From contig NZ_CP011853.1 in assembly GCF_001305675.1 (NCBI RefSeq), forward strand, positions 3,596,001 to 3,660,000: a stretch of 64,000 bases of DNA, read 5' to 3'. A model generated the notes under the pieces. The model was not told the origin of the DNA and made no database searches. It saw only the letters and a list, made by a program, of their open reading frames with translations. Of this stretch, positions 23,951 through 32,177 are shown piece by piece. The DNA is from Gordonia phthalatica. Its GTDB lineage: Bacteria > Actinomycetota > Actinomycetes > Mycobacteriales > Mycobacteriaceae. The position numbers were made by a program, and so were the translations under genes. Position 1 is the first letter of the stretch, and every line of letters begins with the position of its first letter.

Positions 23951-24756
23951 ACCTTCAACTCCCAGTCACTGATCATGGAGATTCGGATCCAGTCGACGAA
24001 CTCGTTCCACCAACCCGTCACCAGCATCATGCCGACCGCGATCAGCAGGACGCCACCGACGATCTGGATGGTGCGGGCGTGCCGTCGGACGAAACCGAGG
24101 CTGCGGACCGCCCACGCGGACGAGAACGCCAGGATCAAGAACGGGATGCCGAGGCCCAGGCAGTAGGCGGTCACCATCAGCGCCCCGCGGATCGGGGTAT
24201 TGCCCTCGGTGCTCATGGCGACACCGATCACGGCGCCGAGAGTCGCACTGCTGCAGGGGATCCAGCCGATCGCGAAGACCGCGCCCAGGATCGGGGCGCC
24301 GATCAGGCCGGTGTACCGGCGCGGGGTCATGCGGCGGTCGCGCTGCAGGAACGGGATCATCCCGATGAAGACCAGGCCCATCACGATCGTCAGGACGCCG
24401 CCGATGCGCTGCATCAACTGCAGGCGGTCGGTGTTGAGGAAGACGGAGGTGACACCGAACAACGCGGCCGTCGCCAGCACGTAGACGACGGTGAAGCCGA
24501 GGACGAACAGTCCTGCAGCGCCGACCACCCGCCAGCGGCCCGACTTGCGCTCCTCCCCCGCCGAGACCGCGGGAGCCTCCGCACCGACGAGTCCCGCCAG
24601 GTACGACAGGTAGCCGGGCACCAGAGGGACCACGCACGGCGACGCGAAGGAGATCAGACCGACCAGGATGCACACGCCGAGCGCGAGCAGGAGCGGTCCG
24701 CTGGTGACGGTGGAGACGAAGGCCTCGCGCGTATCAGCCAGGATCAGTTCGTTCAT
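23947..24756 (-). CDS. ccdA: CcdA-like thiol-disulfide transport membrane protein
   Basis: 269 residues from the ATG at 24756, which overlaps the upstream TlpA stop. Six to seven helices. Two conserved cysteines are seen: Phe-Ala-Ser-Pro-Cys-Val-Val-Pro-Leu-Val-Pro-Gly-Tyr (~residue 42) and Trp-Ile-Pro-Cys-Ser-Ser-Ala-Thr-Leu-Gly (~residue 170). They relay electrons from cytosolic thioredoxin to extracytoplasmic thiol proteins, keeping the apocytochrome CXXCH reduced. The open frame extends further upstream but is not conserved there. Confidence 0.92.
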   Translation of the reverse strand: MNELILADTREAFVSTVTSGPLLLALGVCILVGLISFASPCVVPLVPGYLSYLAGLVGAEAPAVSAGEERKSGRWRVVGAAGLFVLGFTVVYVLATAALFGVTSVFLNTDRLQLMQRIGGVLTIVMGLVFIGMIPFLQRDRRMTPRRYTGLIGAPILGAVFAIGWIPCSSATLGAVIGVAMSTEGNTPIRGALMVTAYCLGLGIPFLILAFSSAWAVRSLGFVRRHARTIQIVGGVLLIAVGMMLVTGWWNEFVDWIRISMISDWELKV

Positions 24757-25382
24757 CACTTCGCCGGGCTCTCCGCCGCCACCTTCAACACGGCGTCGCG
24801 GAGCTCGTCTTCGGTGATGGCGCGCAGGAACAGCTTCGCGGGTCGATGCTGTCGGTCCAGCACCACGGTGGTCGGGACGACGCCGACCGGCACGCCCAGC
24901 GCGGCGAGCGTGGCGCCGCCGTAGTCGTAGATGGAGCGGTACGGGACCTTGCGGTCCGTGACGAAATCCTTCGCGCTGTTGCGGGAGTCGCGGAAGTCGA
25001 TGCCGACGAAGTCGACGCCCTTGTCCTTGGTCTCCTCGTACACGTTCTCCAGGTCGCGGAACTCGGTCCGGCACGGCGGGCACCAGGACGCCCACACGTT
25101 GACGACGAGGACGTTGCCCTTGTACTCCGACAGCTTCACGGTGCCGTCGCCGAGGAGGTCCTCACCCTCCACGTCGCCGATGTCGCGGCGATCGCCCGGT
25201 GCGTACTCGATGACGGTCTTGCCGTCGGGCGAGACGAACTGGTTGCCGCGGTTCTGCGAGACGGCGTCGTTGCCGGTGCTGCAGGCGGTCAGCATCGACG
25301 CCGCAGCGAGGATCGCGCACAGCACGGCGACGATCCGCCGTCGCCCGCTGCCCACGCGCCGAAGGTCACCCATGCCGGTCAC
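24756..25382 (-). CDS. TlpA/ResA-like lipoprotein thioredoxin
   Basis: 208 residues from the GTG at 25382, which overlaps the phosphoglycerate mutase stop (GTGA); an ATG at 25373 is possible. A signal peptide ends in Leu-Thr-Ala-Cys-Ser, a lipobox, so the protein is probably a lipoprotein. The redoxin domain carries Trp-Ala-Ser-Trp-Cys-Pro-Pro-Cys-Arg (near residue 105) and a cis-Pro segment Val-Val-Pro-Thr-Thr-Val. It probably reduces apocytochrome c thiols using electrons from CcdA. Ortholog position: Rv0526. Confidence 0.9.
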   Translation of the reverse strand: MTGMGDLRRVGSGRRRIVAVLCAILAAASMLTACSTGNDAVSQNRGNQFVSPDGKTVIEYAPGDRRDIGDVEGEDLLGDGTVKLSEYKGNVLVVNVWASWCPPCRTEFRDLENVYEETKDKGVDFVGIDFRDSRNSAKDFVTDRKVPYRSIYDYGGATLAALGVPVGVVPTTVVLDRQHRPAKLFLRAITEDELRDAVLKVAAESPAK

Positions 25383-26005
25383 GCTCCGGTGATTCGCGGA
25401 TCCGAAGCGCCGGCGGGTTCGGAGTAGACGATGTCGACGAGCGCGTCGTCGTCGTAGATCAGGGTGGTCAGCGACGCCAGCGAGCACTGCCGCACGCGGG
25501 GGTCGTGCCAGAGGCGCTGGCCTTCGAGGAATCGACGCAGCGTGTAGACGGGCAGCTGGTGGCTCACGCAGATGGCCTCGTGGCCGCGGGCCGCGTCGCG
25601 CGCGGTGTTGGCGGCGGCCAGCATGCGGTGCGCGATCTGGATGTACGGCTCGCCCCACGACGGGGTGAACGGGTCGCGCAGCTTGAGCCAGTGGCGCGGC
25701 TTGCTGAGGGCGCCGTCGCCCACGGCCACCTTGAGTCCCTCGAACTGGTTGTCGGCCTCGATGAGGTCGTCGTTCGTGGTGATCTGCAGCTTGTGCGCGG
25801 TGGCGATCGGCGTCGCGGTCTCCTGCGCGCGCTGCAGCGGCGACGCGAAGACGTGGCTGATGTCGTGGTCGGCCAGCACGTCGGCGACCGCCTGCGCCTG
25901 TGCGACGCCGGTGTCGGACAGGTGGTAGCCCGGCAGACGGCCGTACAGGATGCCCTCGGGGTTGTGCACCTCGCCGTGGCGCATCATGTGGACGATCGTC
26001 TTCAT
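25379..26005 (-). CDS. Histidine phosphatase superfamily protein (Rv0525-like)
   Basis: 208 residues. The catalytic Arg-His-Gly-Glu motif is at residues ~9-12 and the second histidine lies in Ile-Cys-Val-Ser-His-Gln-Leu-Pro. The Phe-Ala-Ser-Pro-Leu-Gln-Arg-Ala segment supplies the second arginine. It is annotated as a phosphoglycerate mutase-like protein but the true substrate is unknown. Its ATG overlaps the hemL stop by 4 bp and its stop overlaps the TlpA start, so it is within the hemL-ccs operon. Confidence 0.85.
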   Translation of the reverse strand: MKTIVHMMRHGEVHNPEGILYGRLPGYHLSDTGVAQAQAVADVLADHDISHVFASPLQRAQETATPIATAHKLQITTNDDLIEADNQFEGLKVAVGDGALSKPRHWLKLRDPFTPSWGEPYIQIAHRMLAAANTARDAARGHEAICVSHQLPVYTLRRFLEGQRLWHDPRVRQCSLASLTTLIYDDDALVDIVYSEPAGASDPRITGA

Positions 26006-27348
26006 CAGGCTTCCTTCGCGGGGTCGGTGGCGGCGGCCGCGGCTGCGGCGGCTGCGGGGAGGGCGTCGGCGATGATCGAGAAGGCATCGTCGTCGAGCGC
26101 GGCGGATACGAACCAGGCTTCGAAGGCACTCGGCGGCGCATACACGCCGCGGGCCAGCAGCTCATGGAAGAAGGGCGCGAAACGCCAGGTCTGCGTGGCC
26201 TTCACGCCGTCGTAGTCGACGATCGGCTCCGTCGAGTCAGTGAAGAACACGCTGAACAGGTTGCCTGCGTGCTGAACGCGGTGCGCCACACCGGCTTCGG
26301 TGAGCGCCTCGCTGAACATCCGCTGCAGGCGCTCGGAGTTGGCGTCGAGCGCGGCGTAGACGTCGGCGGTCGCGTTGCGGAGTGTGGCGAGTCCCGCGGA
26401 GACGGCGACGGGATTCCCGGAGAGGGTGCCCGCCTGGTAGACGGGTCCGGTGGGCGCGAGGTGCTCCATGATGTCGCGACGGCCGCCGAAGGCCGCAGCG
26501 GGCAGACCACCGCTCATCACCTTGCCGAACGTGTAGAGGTCGCCGGCGACACCGTCGAGCCCGTAGTGTCCGGCCGGGCTGACGCGGAAGCCGGTCATCA
26601 CCTCGTCCATGATCAGCAGTGCGCCGTTCTCGGCGGTCACGCGACGCAGGCCCTCGTTGAAGCCGGCGACCGGTGCGATGGCGCCCATGTTGCCCGCGGC
26701 GGCCTCGGTGATGACTGCGGCGATGTCCCCACCGTGTTCGGCGAAGACCCGCTCGACGGCGGCGATGTCGTTGTAGGGCACGACGATCGTGTCGTGCGCG
26801 GCGGCTCCGGTGACGCCCGGCGACGTCGGCAGGCCGAGGGTCGCGACGCCCGAGCCGGCGTCGGCCAGGAGCGCGTCGACGTGACCGTGGTAGCAGCCGG
26901 CGAACTTGACGATCTTGCTGCGGCCGGTGAAGCCGCGGGCCAGGCGGACCGCCGACATCGTCGCCTCGGTGCCCGAATTGACCAGGCGCACACGAGAGAC
27001 GGGGTCGACGCGGTCGATGATCTCCTCGGCCAACTCGATCTCACCCGCGGTCGGAGCGCCGAACGACAGGCCGGTGGTCGCGGCCTTCTGAACGGCCTCG
27101 ACGATCGCCGGGTGCGCGTGTCCGAGGATCATCGGCCCCCAGGAGCACACCAGGTCGACGTACTGGTTGCCGTCGGCGTCGGTCAGCTTCCAGCCCTTGG
27201 CCTCGGTGATGAACCGCGGCGTTCCGCCGACCGCCGAGAACGCGCGGACCGGGGAGTTCACGCCCCCGGGGATCGCTCGCGTCGCCCGTTCGAATAGTTC
27301 TGCACTGACGGCAGTGTTCACCGCGGGGACATCGAGAGGCTGGGACAT
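26005..27348 (-). CDS. hemL: Glutamate-1-semialdehyde 2,1-aminomutase
   Basis: 447 residues from the ATG at 27348, which has GGAGG at optimal distance; the open frame runs further upstream without conservation. A class III aminotransferase: Gly-Gly-Val-Asn-Ser-Pro-Val-Arg-Ala near the start, Asn-Ser-Gly-Thr-Glu-Ala substrate loop, Ile-Met-Asp-Glu-Val-Met-Thr-Gly-Phe-Arg, and the PLP lysine in Thr-Phe-Gly-Lys-Val-Met-Ser-Gly-Gly-Leu-Pro. It makes 5-aminolevulinate in the C5 tetrapyrrole route begun by HemA (34916-36253). First gene of the cytochrome c biogenesis operon. The C-terminus has a poly-Ala run. Confidence 0.95.
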   Translation of the reverse strand: MSQPLDVPAVNTAVSAELFERATRAIPGGVNSPVRAFSAVGGTPRFITEAKGWKLTDADGNQYVDLVCSWGPMILGHAHPAIVEAVQKAATTGLSFGAPTAGEIELAEEIIDRVDPVSRVRLVNSGTEATMSAVRLARGFTGRSKIVKFAGCYHGHVDALLADAGSGVATLGLPTSPGVTGAAAHDTIVVPYNDIAAVERVFAEHGGDIAAVITEAAAGNMGAIAPVAGFNEGLRRVTAENGALLIMDEVMTGFRVSPAGHYGLDGVAGDLYTFGKVMSGGLPAAAFGGRRDIMEHLAPTGPVYQAGTLSGNPVAVSAGLATLRNATADVYAALDANSERLQRMFSEALTEAGVAHRVQHAGNLFSVFFTDSTEPIVDYDGVKATQTWRFAPFFHELLARGVYAPPSAFEAWFVSAALDDDAFSIIADALPAAAAAAAAATDPAKEA

Positions 27349-27425
27349 GTCCTCCAGTGTTCCAAAACCTGGTCCCCCTGCCCAATCGCTGCCTCGTACA
27401 TCACACCTCTGAGACGCCTCTGCAA

Positions 27426-27478
27426 CGCTTATGCCGTACTCCTGTCCCAACATAGGGGACGGGAATACGGCATAAGCG
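27426..27478. repeat. Hairpin repeat L1, left flank of nuclease-like cassette 1
   Basis: Arms CGCTTATGCCGTA (27426-27438) and TACGGCATAAGCG (27466-27478) pair perfectly. The inner part continues with one mismatch and one wobble to a CCC-AACATAG-GGG loop. It starts 12 bp past the stop of the nuclease-like gene. By hand it differs from the copy at 28516-28569 at ~6 of 52 positions, same loop orientation. Could double as a terminator. Confidence 0.85.
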
Positions 27479-27489
27479 CCTGGCGACGA

Positions 27490-28446
27490 TCAGATGCCGC
27501 AGTCGGGACCGCAGCGCTTGACGTGTCCGGTCCAGCCGGCGTCGCGGAAGATCCTCCCGAGCTTCGCCGCCGTCGAACACGCCCGACCGAAGACCTGACC
27601 ATAGCCCAGTCGTTGGGATCGCTTCTTCTCGAAGGCCGCCGCATCAAGGTCTCGCTCCATGTCCAAGTCGCGAGCACGGGCGTTGTCGTGGCACAGGCGG
27701 CCGTCGAGCTCGACGATCCAGTCCAACTCCGGGTATTCGACGTCGCGAAAACCGGAGCGCCCGGACTCGGTCGGTGTCTGGCGGATCCCTTTCGGCAGTC
27801 CGTGAGCGCGTTCGACCTTCGTCAGGTATTCGTGCTCGAGGACCGAGCAGGTCCCATCGCGGACGTTGAGCAGCACATCCCGCAGGAATTTCCGTCTTGG
27901 CATGCGCATCCGACGGTCGAGGGCGGCGATCAGCCGATCAGCCGTCGTCGTGCGTGCCTGAACCACATCAGCCAGGACGGCGATCGCCTCGAGGTCGTCG
28001 GCTCCAGCCGCTGCGACGTCGAGAGCCGCCTCCTCGAGCCGCATCCTCGGTGGATGCGTCCGCATCAAGGCGCGTTCGCCGAAGTGCCTGCTGTAGTGCA
28101 CGACGATCCCCGGCCGGGCCGGTACCCGACGCGAGGCGTCGACGACGATGTGGATCGGTTCGTCATCGCGCCCTTGGTAATACTTCGGATTCGCAGCCCG
28201 AAGCGCCGACCGGTGACTCAACGCCGCCGGCTGCGCATCGAGTACCGCGCACCACGCCCGTTGACGCCACGTCAGCGGACCCGTGTGATTCACACAGACG
28301 CCCGGGTACACAGCAACCCACGCTCGTCGCCTGACCTGGCGCCGGAAATACGCCCGCCCGGGCCCCACTTCCATGACCTGCGCCTTGGTGATGACGCCGT
28401 CCTGCAGTCGCAGTATCCGATCGACTTCCGCTTCCTGATCCCCCAT
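27490..28446 (-). CDS. Winged-helix plus Vsr/DUF559-like nuclease-domain protein, cassette 1
   Basis: 318 residues from the ATG at 28446. The N-terminus resembles the AbiEi-type winged helix (Asp-Gly-Val-Ile-Thr-Lys-Ala-Gln-Val... then Val-Tyr-Pro-Gly-Val). The middle has Ala-Leu-Ser-His-Arg-Ser-Ala-Leu. The C-terminus (~residue 225 on) has Arg-Asp-Val-Glu-Tyr-Pro-Glu-Leu-Asp-Trp-Ile-Val-Glu-Leu-Asp-Gly-Arg and a later Arg/Asp-rich helix, as in the PD-(D/E)XK fold of Vsr/DUF559 proteins. No toxin partner is adjacent. It lies between two copies of one hairpin and separates hemL from the SGNH gene. Function unknown; nuclease activity is inferred. Confidence 0.75.
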   Translation of the reverse strand: MGDQEAEVDRILRLQDGVITKAQVMEVGPGRAYFRRQVRRRAWVAVYPGVCVNHTGPLTWRQRAWCAVLDAQPAALSHRSALRAANPKYYQGRDDEPIHIVVDASRRVPARPGIVVHYSRHFGERALMRTHPPRMRLEEAALDVAAAGADDLEAIAVLADVVQARTTTADRLIAALDRRMRMPRRKFLRDVLLNVRDGTCSVLEHEYLTKVERAHGLPKGIRQTPTESGRSGFRDVEYPELDWIVELDGRLCHDNARARDLDMERDLDAAAFEKKRSQRLGYGQVFGRACSTAAKLGRIFRDAGWTGHVKRCGPDCGI

Positions 28447-28515
28447 GAAACAATCTTCACGCAAAACGGACACCACTGCGGAGGGTTCCACTCCCCTGTG
28501 GATAACTCGGCAATT

Positions 28516-28569
28516 CGGCTTATGCCGTACGTCTGTCCCAACATAGGGGACGTCGATACGGCATAACCG
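28516..28569. repeat. Hairpin repeat R1, right flank of nuclease-like cassette 1
   Basis: Same sequence family as 27426-27478: TTATGCCGTAC, the CCC-AACATAG-GGG loop and GATACGGCATAA are shared. Inner stem bases differ but can still pair in a shifted register (ACGTC with GACGT). It lies 70 bp before the nuclease-like gene start and 1-2 bp after the stop of the SGNH gene, for which it may be the terminator. Confidence 0.85.
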
Positions 28570-28570
28570 C

Positions 28571-29485
28571 TCAGCGCAACACGCTCTCCACTGCGTCGGC
28601 GATGGCGCGCTGGCCGAGGACGTTCGGGTGCATGACGATCGGGGAGTCGGCACCGATCTGAGGTTCCACCCAGCGCATCCCCTTCGGGGAGCAGGCCTCG
28701 TGGCCGACGGAGCGGGCGGCCATGTCGACGAAGGTCGCGCCGGTCCGCTGCGCGGCGGACGAGATCGCGCGGTTGAGGGCGGTTTGAACGCCGTGGACGA
28801 AGGTGACGTCGCCGTCGGCGATCCCGACGGCGGGCCGGCACGACGTCCGCGCGGGCATCAGCCACGGATACCCTGCGACGACGACCTGCGCGTTCGGGGC
28901 CTTGGCACGGATCTCGCTGAGGCCGCGTGCGACGTCGGCCTCGGTCTTCTCCGCGATGGTCCGGACCGGTTCGGCACCGAATTCGGTCCGACACGGAGAA
29001 CCGGTGGGATCATCGGTCGCCAGGCGCGTGCACTCCCCCACCATCGTCGCGTAGACGGCCGAGTCGTTGCCGCCGATCATCAAAGTCACATACGACGCGT
29101 CCGGCGTCACCGCATCGAGTTGCGGACGCACACCGTCGTACTGGGATCGCGTGAGATCCTCGGTGGTCGCGCCCGCGCAGGCGACATCTGTCACGCGCAG
29201 GTTGCGCCGCTGGGCCAGCAGCTCCCCGAAGTTCTGCTGCGAACGTTGGCAGGTGAACGGCGAGTCCTCGACGAGCGGCGACGTCCCGGCCCCGGAGGCG
29301 TAGCTGTCGCCGAGATGGACGAGCTCGACGCGAGCGTCGTGCGGCTTCTCGGCGCGGTCGACGGGCTGAGGGTCGCGGGGCGTCGCGTCGATCATCCAGA
29401 TCGCTCCACCCACCGCCAGCGCGAGGACGGCCACCACCGACAATCCCAGCACCACAGCCTCGCGAAGTCTCCCCCAGTCAGCCAA
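28571..29485 (-). CDS. Secreted SGNH/GDSL hydrolase (Rv0518-like)
   Basis: 304 residues. An N-terminal membrane helix (residues ~10-32) is followed by an SGNH hydrolase: block I His-Leu-Gly-Asp-Ser-Tyr-Ala-Ser-Gly-Ala-Gly (Ser nucleophile ~residue 60), block III Ile-Gly-Gly-Asn-Asp, and the C-terminal His in Val-Met-His-Pro-Asn. Cysteines outside the core may form disulfides. It probably acts as an extracytoplasmic esterase or lipase. It sits at the end of the heme operon as Rv0518 does near hemB in M. tuberculosis. Confidence 0.85.
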   Translation of the reverse strand: MADWGRLREAVVLGLSVVAVLALAVGGAIWMIDATPRDPQPVDRAEKPHDARVELVHLGDSYASGAGTSPLVEDSPFTCQRSQQNFGELLAQRRNLRVTDVACAGATTEDLTRSQYDGVRPQLDAVTPDASYVTLMIGGNDSAVYATMVGECTRLATDDPTGSPCRTEFGAEPVRTIAEKTEADVARGLSEIRAKAPNAQVVVAGYPWLMPARTSCRPAVGIADGDVTFVHGVQTALNRAISSAAQRTGATFVDMAARSVGHEACSPKGMRWVEPQIGADSPIVMHPNVLGQRAIADAVESVLR

Positions 29486-29488
29486 ACG

Positions 29489-30148
29489 CTACTTCTTCCC
29501 CTTCGGAGGCAACCCCATCTTGATGGCCATGTGCGCCTCGGTGAGTTCGATTCTCAATCGGCCGACGTCCTGCGCCCAGGCCTGCGCCAACCGGCCGTTA
29601 GCCAGCCGCACACCGATTCCCTTGCGTCGCCGCGGGACCGCGTGCAGCTCGCCGAGAGCGGGAGCGCTCTCCCAGTCCTGCGTCTCGCTGCCGTTGTTCT
29701 CCGGGAAGATCTTCACGATGTCGGCGATCTCGATGGTCTCGCGCCCCTGTCGCAGGGTCCGCTCCGTCAACCGCATCGACACGTGCTGCTCGGCCGCGAC
29801 CTTCTGCATCCACGAGAACCCGACCAGGATGGAGCCGAAGATCAGCATCGCCACCCAGTGGATCGGACCGCCGCCGATGATCTCCATGATCAGGATCGTG
29901 GCGACCAGGCACGGGCCGATCGCCACCACCCACCAGCTGCCGCCGCGTTCGTACAGCAGCGTCTCGCCGGGGTCGACGGGCAGGTCGGACTTGTGCTTCT
30001 TCCGCGGATTCAGGGTCGCCGCGGCCGCCTCGTCGGTGGCGGCGTCAGCGTCCGCCGCGTCGGAAGCCGTGGTCTCGGACTCGATGTCCGCATCGTCGAC
30101 GTCGGCGTCGACCGCGTCCTGGGTCTTGTCGTCGGGCGCGTCGGTCAC
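29489..30148 (-). CDS. Membrane protein with acidic N-terminus and PH-like cytoplasmic part
   Basis: 219 residues from a GTG at 30148 overlapping the upstream stop. Residues 1-45 are strongly Asp/Ala-rich. Two membrane helices (~70-115) follow a Leu-Leu-Tyr-Glu-Arg-Gly-Gly-Ser-Trp-Trp motif. The ~100-residue C-terminus is basic and soluble with a PH-domain-like strand pattern, though I could not confirm the fold. Family not recognised with certainty. It is in a tight run with two other membrane genes downstream of hemB. Confidence 0.65.
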   Translation of the reverse strand: MTDAPDDKTQDAVDADVDDADIESETTASDAADADAATDEAAAATLNPRKKHKSDLPVDPGETLLYERGGSWWVVAIGPCLVATILIMEIIGGGPIHWVAMLIFGSILVGFSWMQKVAAEQHVSMRLTERTLRQGRETIEIADIVKIFPENNGSETQDWESAPALGELHAVPRRRKGIGVRLANGRLAQAWAQDVGRLRIELTEAHMAIKMGLPPKGKK

Positions 30149-30612
30149 CGGTCGGAGTCCTCCGGATCCTCGGGCGGGCAGTCGCCGAGCTTGCACTTGA
30201 ACCAGCGGTCGGCCGGCGGGCGGTAGGCCAGCACCGAACCGAATAGGCCCACCACTGCGACTGCCAACACGATCGCGAGTCCCGCGCTCTGGAAGCCGAT
30301 GGTCAACGGCAGCAGCATCGCCACGACGACGCAGGTCAGCGCCGACAGCGACGACCGCCACTGGACCGCACCGCGATAGGTCTTGGCACCGAGCAGCAGG
30401 TAGACGACGCCGAGGATGGCGATGAGGAAGTCGAGGGCAAGCACACCGAAGTCGAACCCGAGGCTCACCGCATCGGCGACGACGCCGAAGGCGCCGAGCG
30501 CGATCAGCAGTCCGCCGGCGATCATCCACAGGCGGAGTGCCCATACCACCTGCGTCGGCCGGTCCCTGGGGTCCGGTCGGGGTGGTCTCTGTCGTGCGGG
30601 CACTTCAATCAT
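30145..30612 (-). CDS. Four-helix membrane protein of unknown function
   Basis: 155 residues. Pro/Arg-rich N-terminus, then helices at ~24-44, ~52-73, ~88-106 and ~109-128, and a short tail with Cys-Lys-Leu-Gly-Asp-Cys. It overlaps the upstream membrane gene by one base and the downstream gene by 4 bp, so translation is coupled. I do not recognise a family. Conserved position downstream of hemB suggests an envelope protein carried in the heme operon. Confidence 0.65.
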   Translation of the reverse strand: MIEVPARQRPPRPDPRDRPTQVVWALRLWMIAGGLLIALGAFGVVADAVSLGFDFGVLALDFLIAILGVVYLLLGAKTYRGAVQWRSSLSALTCVVVAMLLPLTIGFQSAGLAIVLAVAVVGLFGSVLAYRPPADRWFKCKLGDCPPEDPEDSDR

Positions 30613-31166
30613 CAGAACCCATTCTGCCGTCTGCCGGCTCGGAATGCTGCTGCCTCACGGCAAAAGGTCGCGCTGTCGCGGTGCATCAGCGCGGTCAGAG
30701 CACCGACCGCGCACACGCCGCCGAGGATCGTCGGGACCATCGCCCAGGCCGGAGACTCCGGGAGCGACGAGTCGGTCTGCGTGTCCATGAACAGCGCGGC
30801 GACGGCGAAGACCAGGTTGACGGTGACGAAGGCGCTCGCCCACCCGAGCACCAGCCGCGCCCACGTGTAGCCGCGGTAGGTGAACCGCATCAGCACGCCC
30901 GCGATCGCCGTCAGGATCAGGGCGAGAATAACCATGCCCGCGATGAAGGTGGCGTCGGTGTTCGCGGCGAGGGCGGCGTCGTCGAGCTTCTTGCTCGCGT
31001 CGTCCATCTGCCGGTCGAAGTCGGCGCGCAGCACGTTCCAGTTCGCCACCATCGCGAGCAGTTGGAAGGCGATCACGCCGAACCACAACTGCACTGCGAA
31101 GCGGACGCTGTCGGGTCGTTTCGGCCTCGCGACAGGGTCTTCGCTCGGTAGTCCGGGAGCGGTCAT
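30612..31166 (-). CDS. Membrane protein of unknown function downstream of hemB
   Basis: 184 residues. A helix at ~23-43, a short charged extracytoplasmic segment, then helices at ~73-92, ~99-122 and ~141-160. A tail with a single Cys ends in Arg-Arg-Gln-Asn-Gly-Phe. It starts 13 bp after hemB. A predicted membrane gene (Rv0513) is at the matching place in M. tuberculosis. No catalytic motif seen. Confidence 0.65.
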   Translation of the reverse strand: MTAPGLPSEDPVARPKRPDSVRFAVQLWFGVIAFQLLAMVANWNVLRADFDRQMDDASKKLDDAALAANTDATFIAGMVILALILTAIAGVLMRFTYRGYTWARLVLGWASAFVTVNLVFAVAALFMDTQTDSSLPESPAWAMVPTILGGVCAVGALTALMHRDSATFCREAAAFRAGRRQNGF

Positions 31167-31179
31167 GCCTCCAGCCTAA

Positions 31180-32166
31180 TCACGCGCGCGACAGTCGCCG
31201 CGCAACGTCGGGGGCCGCGTACGTGAGAATGATCGACGCACCCGCGCGCGCGATCGACAGGAGCGACTCGTCGATCGCCCGGTCGAAGTCGATCCAGCCG
31301 CGTTCGCCCGCGGCCGCCATCATCGCGTACTCGCCGCTCACCTGGTAGGCGGCGACGGGTGCGTCGGTGCGGTCGGCGACGTCGCGGACGATGTCGAGGA
31401 AGCTCATCGCCGGCTTCACCATGACGATGTCGGCGCCCTCCTCGAGGTCGGCGAGCAGCTCGCGCGCCGACTCCAGGCGGTTGGCCGGATCCTGCTGGTA
31501 GGTGCGGCGGTCGCCCTGGAGCGACGAGCCGACCGCCTCGCGGAACGGACCGTAGAACGCGGACGCGTACTTGGCGGTGTACGCCAGGATCGTGGTATCG
31601 ATGAAACCCTCGGCGTCGAGCGCGTCACGGATCACCGCCACCTGGCCGTCCATCATCCCGCTCGGGCCGACGACGTGCGCCCCGGCTCGCGCCTGCGAGA
31701 GCGCCAGCTCCGCGTACAGCGCGTTGGTGGCATCGTTGTCGACGACGCCCGACTCGGTCAGGACGCCGCAGTGTCCGTGGTCGGTGAACTCGTCGAGGCA
31801 GGTGTCGGCCATGATGACGGTGTCGTCACCGAAGTCGGCGCGCAACGCGGCCAAACCGCGGTTCAGGATGCCGTCTGGGCGGGCGCCGACCGAACCGGTC
31901 GCGTCCTTGTCCTCGGGCTTCGGCACACCGAACAGCATGAGTCCGCCCACGCCCGCGGCGACCGCATCCGCCGCAGCAGCACGCAGCGAGTCGACGGTGT
32001 GCTGCATCACGCCCGGCATGGAGCCGATCTCCTGCGGTGCGTCGATGCCGTCGGCGACGAACATCGGCAGCACCAGCTGCGACGGATGCAACCGTGTCTC
32101 CGCCACCAGCGCCCGCATCGCTGCGGACTGACGGAGTCGGCGAGGACGAACGATGGGGCCGGTCAT
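31180..32166 (-). CDS. hemB: Delta-aminolevulinic acid dehydratase (porphobilinogen synthase)
   Basis: 328 residues from the ATG at 32166 with GAGGAGCG upstream. The metal region reads Thr-Cys-Leu-Asp-Glu-Phe-Thr-Asp-His-Gly-His-Cys-Gly, intermediate between zinc and magnesium types. Schiff-base lysines lie in Tyr-Thr-Ala-Lys-Tyr-Ala-Ser-Ala-Phe-Tyr-Gly-Pro and Met-Val-Lys-Pro-Ala. It condenses two 5-aminolevulinates into porphobilinogen. The open frame runs on past the start into the upstream gene's antisense-like frame, which is not coding. Confidence 0.95.
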   Translation of the reverse strand: MTGPIVRPRRLRQSAAMRALVAETRLHPSQLVLPMFVADGIDAPQEIGSMPGVMQHTVDSLRAAAADAVAAGVGGLMLFGVPKPEDKDATGSVGARPDGILNRGLAALRADFGDDTVIMADTCLDEFTDHGHCGVLTESGVVDNDATNALYAELALSQARAGAHVVGPSGMMDGQVAVIRDALDAEGFIDTTILAYTAKYASAFYGPFREAVGSSLQGDRRTYQQDPANRLESARELLADLEEGADIVMVKPAMSFLDIVRDVADRTDAPVAAYQVSGEYAMMAAAGERGWIDFDRAIDESLLSIARAGASIILTYAAPDVARRLSRA

Positions 32167-32177
32167 CGAATCGCTCC

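Noticed and set aside
27426..28569. Cassette hairpins as a two-unit CRISPR array
   Set aside because: Only two copies exist, they flank a gene, and there are no regular spacers.
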